Part shown: one piece after another, positions 6,827 to 7,332 of the stretch
Layout: each line of letters begins with the position of its first letter
Position numbering within the stretch: the stretch's first letter is position 1
NCBI GenBank assembly: GCA_029882725.1
Contig: JAOUKG010000118.1
Location: 1-7,332, forward strand
Direction: 5' to 3'
Length of the DNA: 7,332 bases
Source of the DNA: Cyclobacteriaceae bacterium
GTDB lineage: Bacteria > Bacteroidota > Bacteroidia > Cytophagales > Cyclobacteriaceae
Notes under the pieces: model-generated
What the model saw: the letters and a program-made list of their open reading frames with translations, nothing else
Databases searched by the model: none
Told to the model about the DNA's origin: nothing
Position numbers and translations under genes: made by a program

Positions 6827-7116
6827 AAATTTTGTTACTTGACAAGATTGAAAAAATAAACGTTTATTTTCAGGAGAATTAGTGCGAAAATTTTGAGTTA
6901 TGGAGATAGTTTTTTAGGGATAAAGTATTTTCCCCTCCCCGGTGTAAGTTACAAAAAGCAGTCATATATAGCCGTTTATTACACACTTAAATGAATTTCT
7001 TCCAGGCTTGAGTAAATTATTCTGTTTTTTAACCTGTTTTTACAGCCCTCTTTACTTTCCTCAGGGTATAAATTCACCCCTGCATGAATTCTCTATTTTT
7101 CTCCTGACTAAACAAG
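6818..7116. other. Non-coding stretch after the response regulator
   Basis: About 300 AT-rich bases without a convincing gene on either strand, no tRNA-like fold and no recognised riboswitch. It contains the weak hairpin at its left end, the 18-bp palindrome at 6853-6870, and an imperfect hairpin with arms CAGGG (7062-7066) and CCCTG (7078-7082) around an 11-base loop. Two short CTGTTTTT runs near 7022-7042 are probably chance in AT-rich DNA. No good TTTG/TAnnTTTG promoter pair was found. Confidence 0.55.
6853..6870. repeat. 18-bp perfect palindrome downstream of the response regulator
   Basis: AAAATAAACGTTTATTTT reads the same on both strands and begins 36 bases after the regulator stop codon. 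It could fold as a hairpin with 7-bp arms and an ACGT loop, its T-rich right arm acting as a weak bidirectional terminator. Alternatively it could be a binding site for a dimeric regulator. Neither role is proven by the sequence. Confidence 0.5.
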
Positions 7117-7117
7117 C

Positions 7118-7131
7118 TAACCCGGATTATT
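7118..7131 (+). repeat. Left inverted repeat of the MITE-like element
   Basis: TAACCCGGATTATT is the exact reverse complement of 7281-7294. The first three bases probably belong to the target site (CTAA), leaving CCCGG as the true tip. Confidence 0.7.
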
Positions 7132-7280
7132 TATGAGGATTCGTTATGAAAGCCAAAACACCAAAAAAGGTGGGCGTTTTCGATTATTTTGGAACAGAGG
7201 CGTAGTGCCAGACGGTGAGTGCCAAAATCAAGAAAATGTGCAGATTTGAATGTATTTGGGTTTGTAATAGATTGCTCGTG

Positions 7281-7294
7281 AATAATCCGGGTTA
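7281..7294 (-). repeat. Right inverted repeat of the MITE-like element
   Basis: AATAATCCGGGTTA is the exact reverse complement of 7118-7131. Just outside the GGG tip lies TTAA (7292-7295), the likely target-site copy. The remaining bases to 7332 show no gene, only a 10-bp palindrome TTGAATTCAA that is probably chance. Confidence 0.7.
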
Positions 7295-7332
7295 AAACCC
7301 TTTGAATTCAATAGAGCGAAGAAGACATTTAA

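Larger units (their letters stand above)
7117..7295. mobile_element. MITE-like element with inverted ends and a CTAA/TTAA flank
   Basis: A 171-bp core (7121-7291) begins CCCGGATTATT and ends AATAATCCGGG. The ends stay similar inward: over the first 37 bases of each, 27 match when compared in opposite orientation, the first 11 perfectly. The core is flanked by CTAA (7117-7120) and TTAA (7292-7295), which looks like a 4-bp TTAA target duplication with one change. Small size, no transposase and terminal inverted repeats fit a miniature inverted-repeat element moved by a transposase elsewhere. CCC-type ends with a TTAA target recall piggyBac and the bacterial IS1380 family; that link is inference from memory of those families. 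A 38-codon frame (7133-7249, opening MRIRYESQNTKKGG) fills much of the interior but resembles nothing I know. The element could also be an internally deleted insertion sequence. Confidence 0.6.

Noticed and set aside
7133..7249. 38-codon frame as a real gene
   Set aside because: No ribosome binding site, no recognisable similarity, and it sits inside a repeat-bounded element; kept only as an observation.
1..7332. A defence, toxin-antitoxin, secretion or other novel multi-gene system
   Set aside because: Every sizeable gene belongs to a familiar family in an ordinary arrangement, with no effector, nuclease or paired small-gene signature.

Overview
This window looks like chromosomal DNA from a Bacteroidota bacterium, probably flavobacterial or a near relative. 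The DNA is AT-rich, the genes start without clear Shine-Dalgarno sequences, and there are matches to the Bacteroidota promoter pattern (TTTG, about 20 nt, TAnnTTTG). The protein families also fit: a head-GIN (DUF2807) surface-type protein, a Bacteroidota-type polyprenyl synthetase, and a kinase/regulator pair resembling RprX/RprY. The taxonomic call is an inference, since no rRNA or other marker gene is present.

Layout, left to right. On the minus strand, a YigZ/IMPACT-family gene (TTG start at 1745) is followed after 4 bases by rarA, an AAA+ ATPase that runs off the left edge. Diverging from them on the plus strand is a secreted head-GIN/DUF2807 protein (1851-2534) built from about seven SGSG repeats. 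It converges, with only 7 bases between stops, on a 12-helix MFS transporter on the minus strand (2542-3708). A 110-base divergent region with a good candidate promoter leads to a trans-isoprenyl diphosphate synthase on the plus strand (3819-4796). After a possible terminator and a possible near-leaderless promoter comes a two-component pair: a membrane histidine kinase (4873-6138) overlapping by 11 bases an OmpR/PhoB-type response regulator (6128-6817).

The last 515 bases hold no convincing gene. They contain an 18-bp perfect palindrome just after the regulator and, near the right edge, a 171-bp element bounded by matching inverted ends (CCCGGATTATT) and flanked by CTAA/TTAA. It looks like a MITE, possibly related to IS1380/piggyBac-type elements.

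The genes do not form one pathway. They are housekeeping or general-purpose units: replication-fork maintenance, a conserved YigZ-type protein, an envelope protein, an efflux-type transporter, isoprenoid synthesis, and envelope sensing with transcriptional control. I found no convincing new multi-gene system. The MITE-like element, the DUF2807 repeat protein and the unknown sensor domain of the kinase are the parts most worth a second look.
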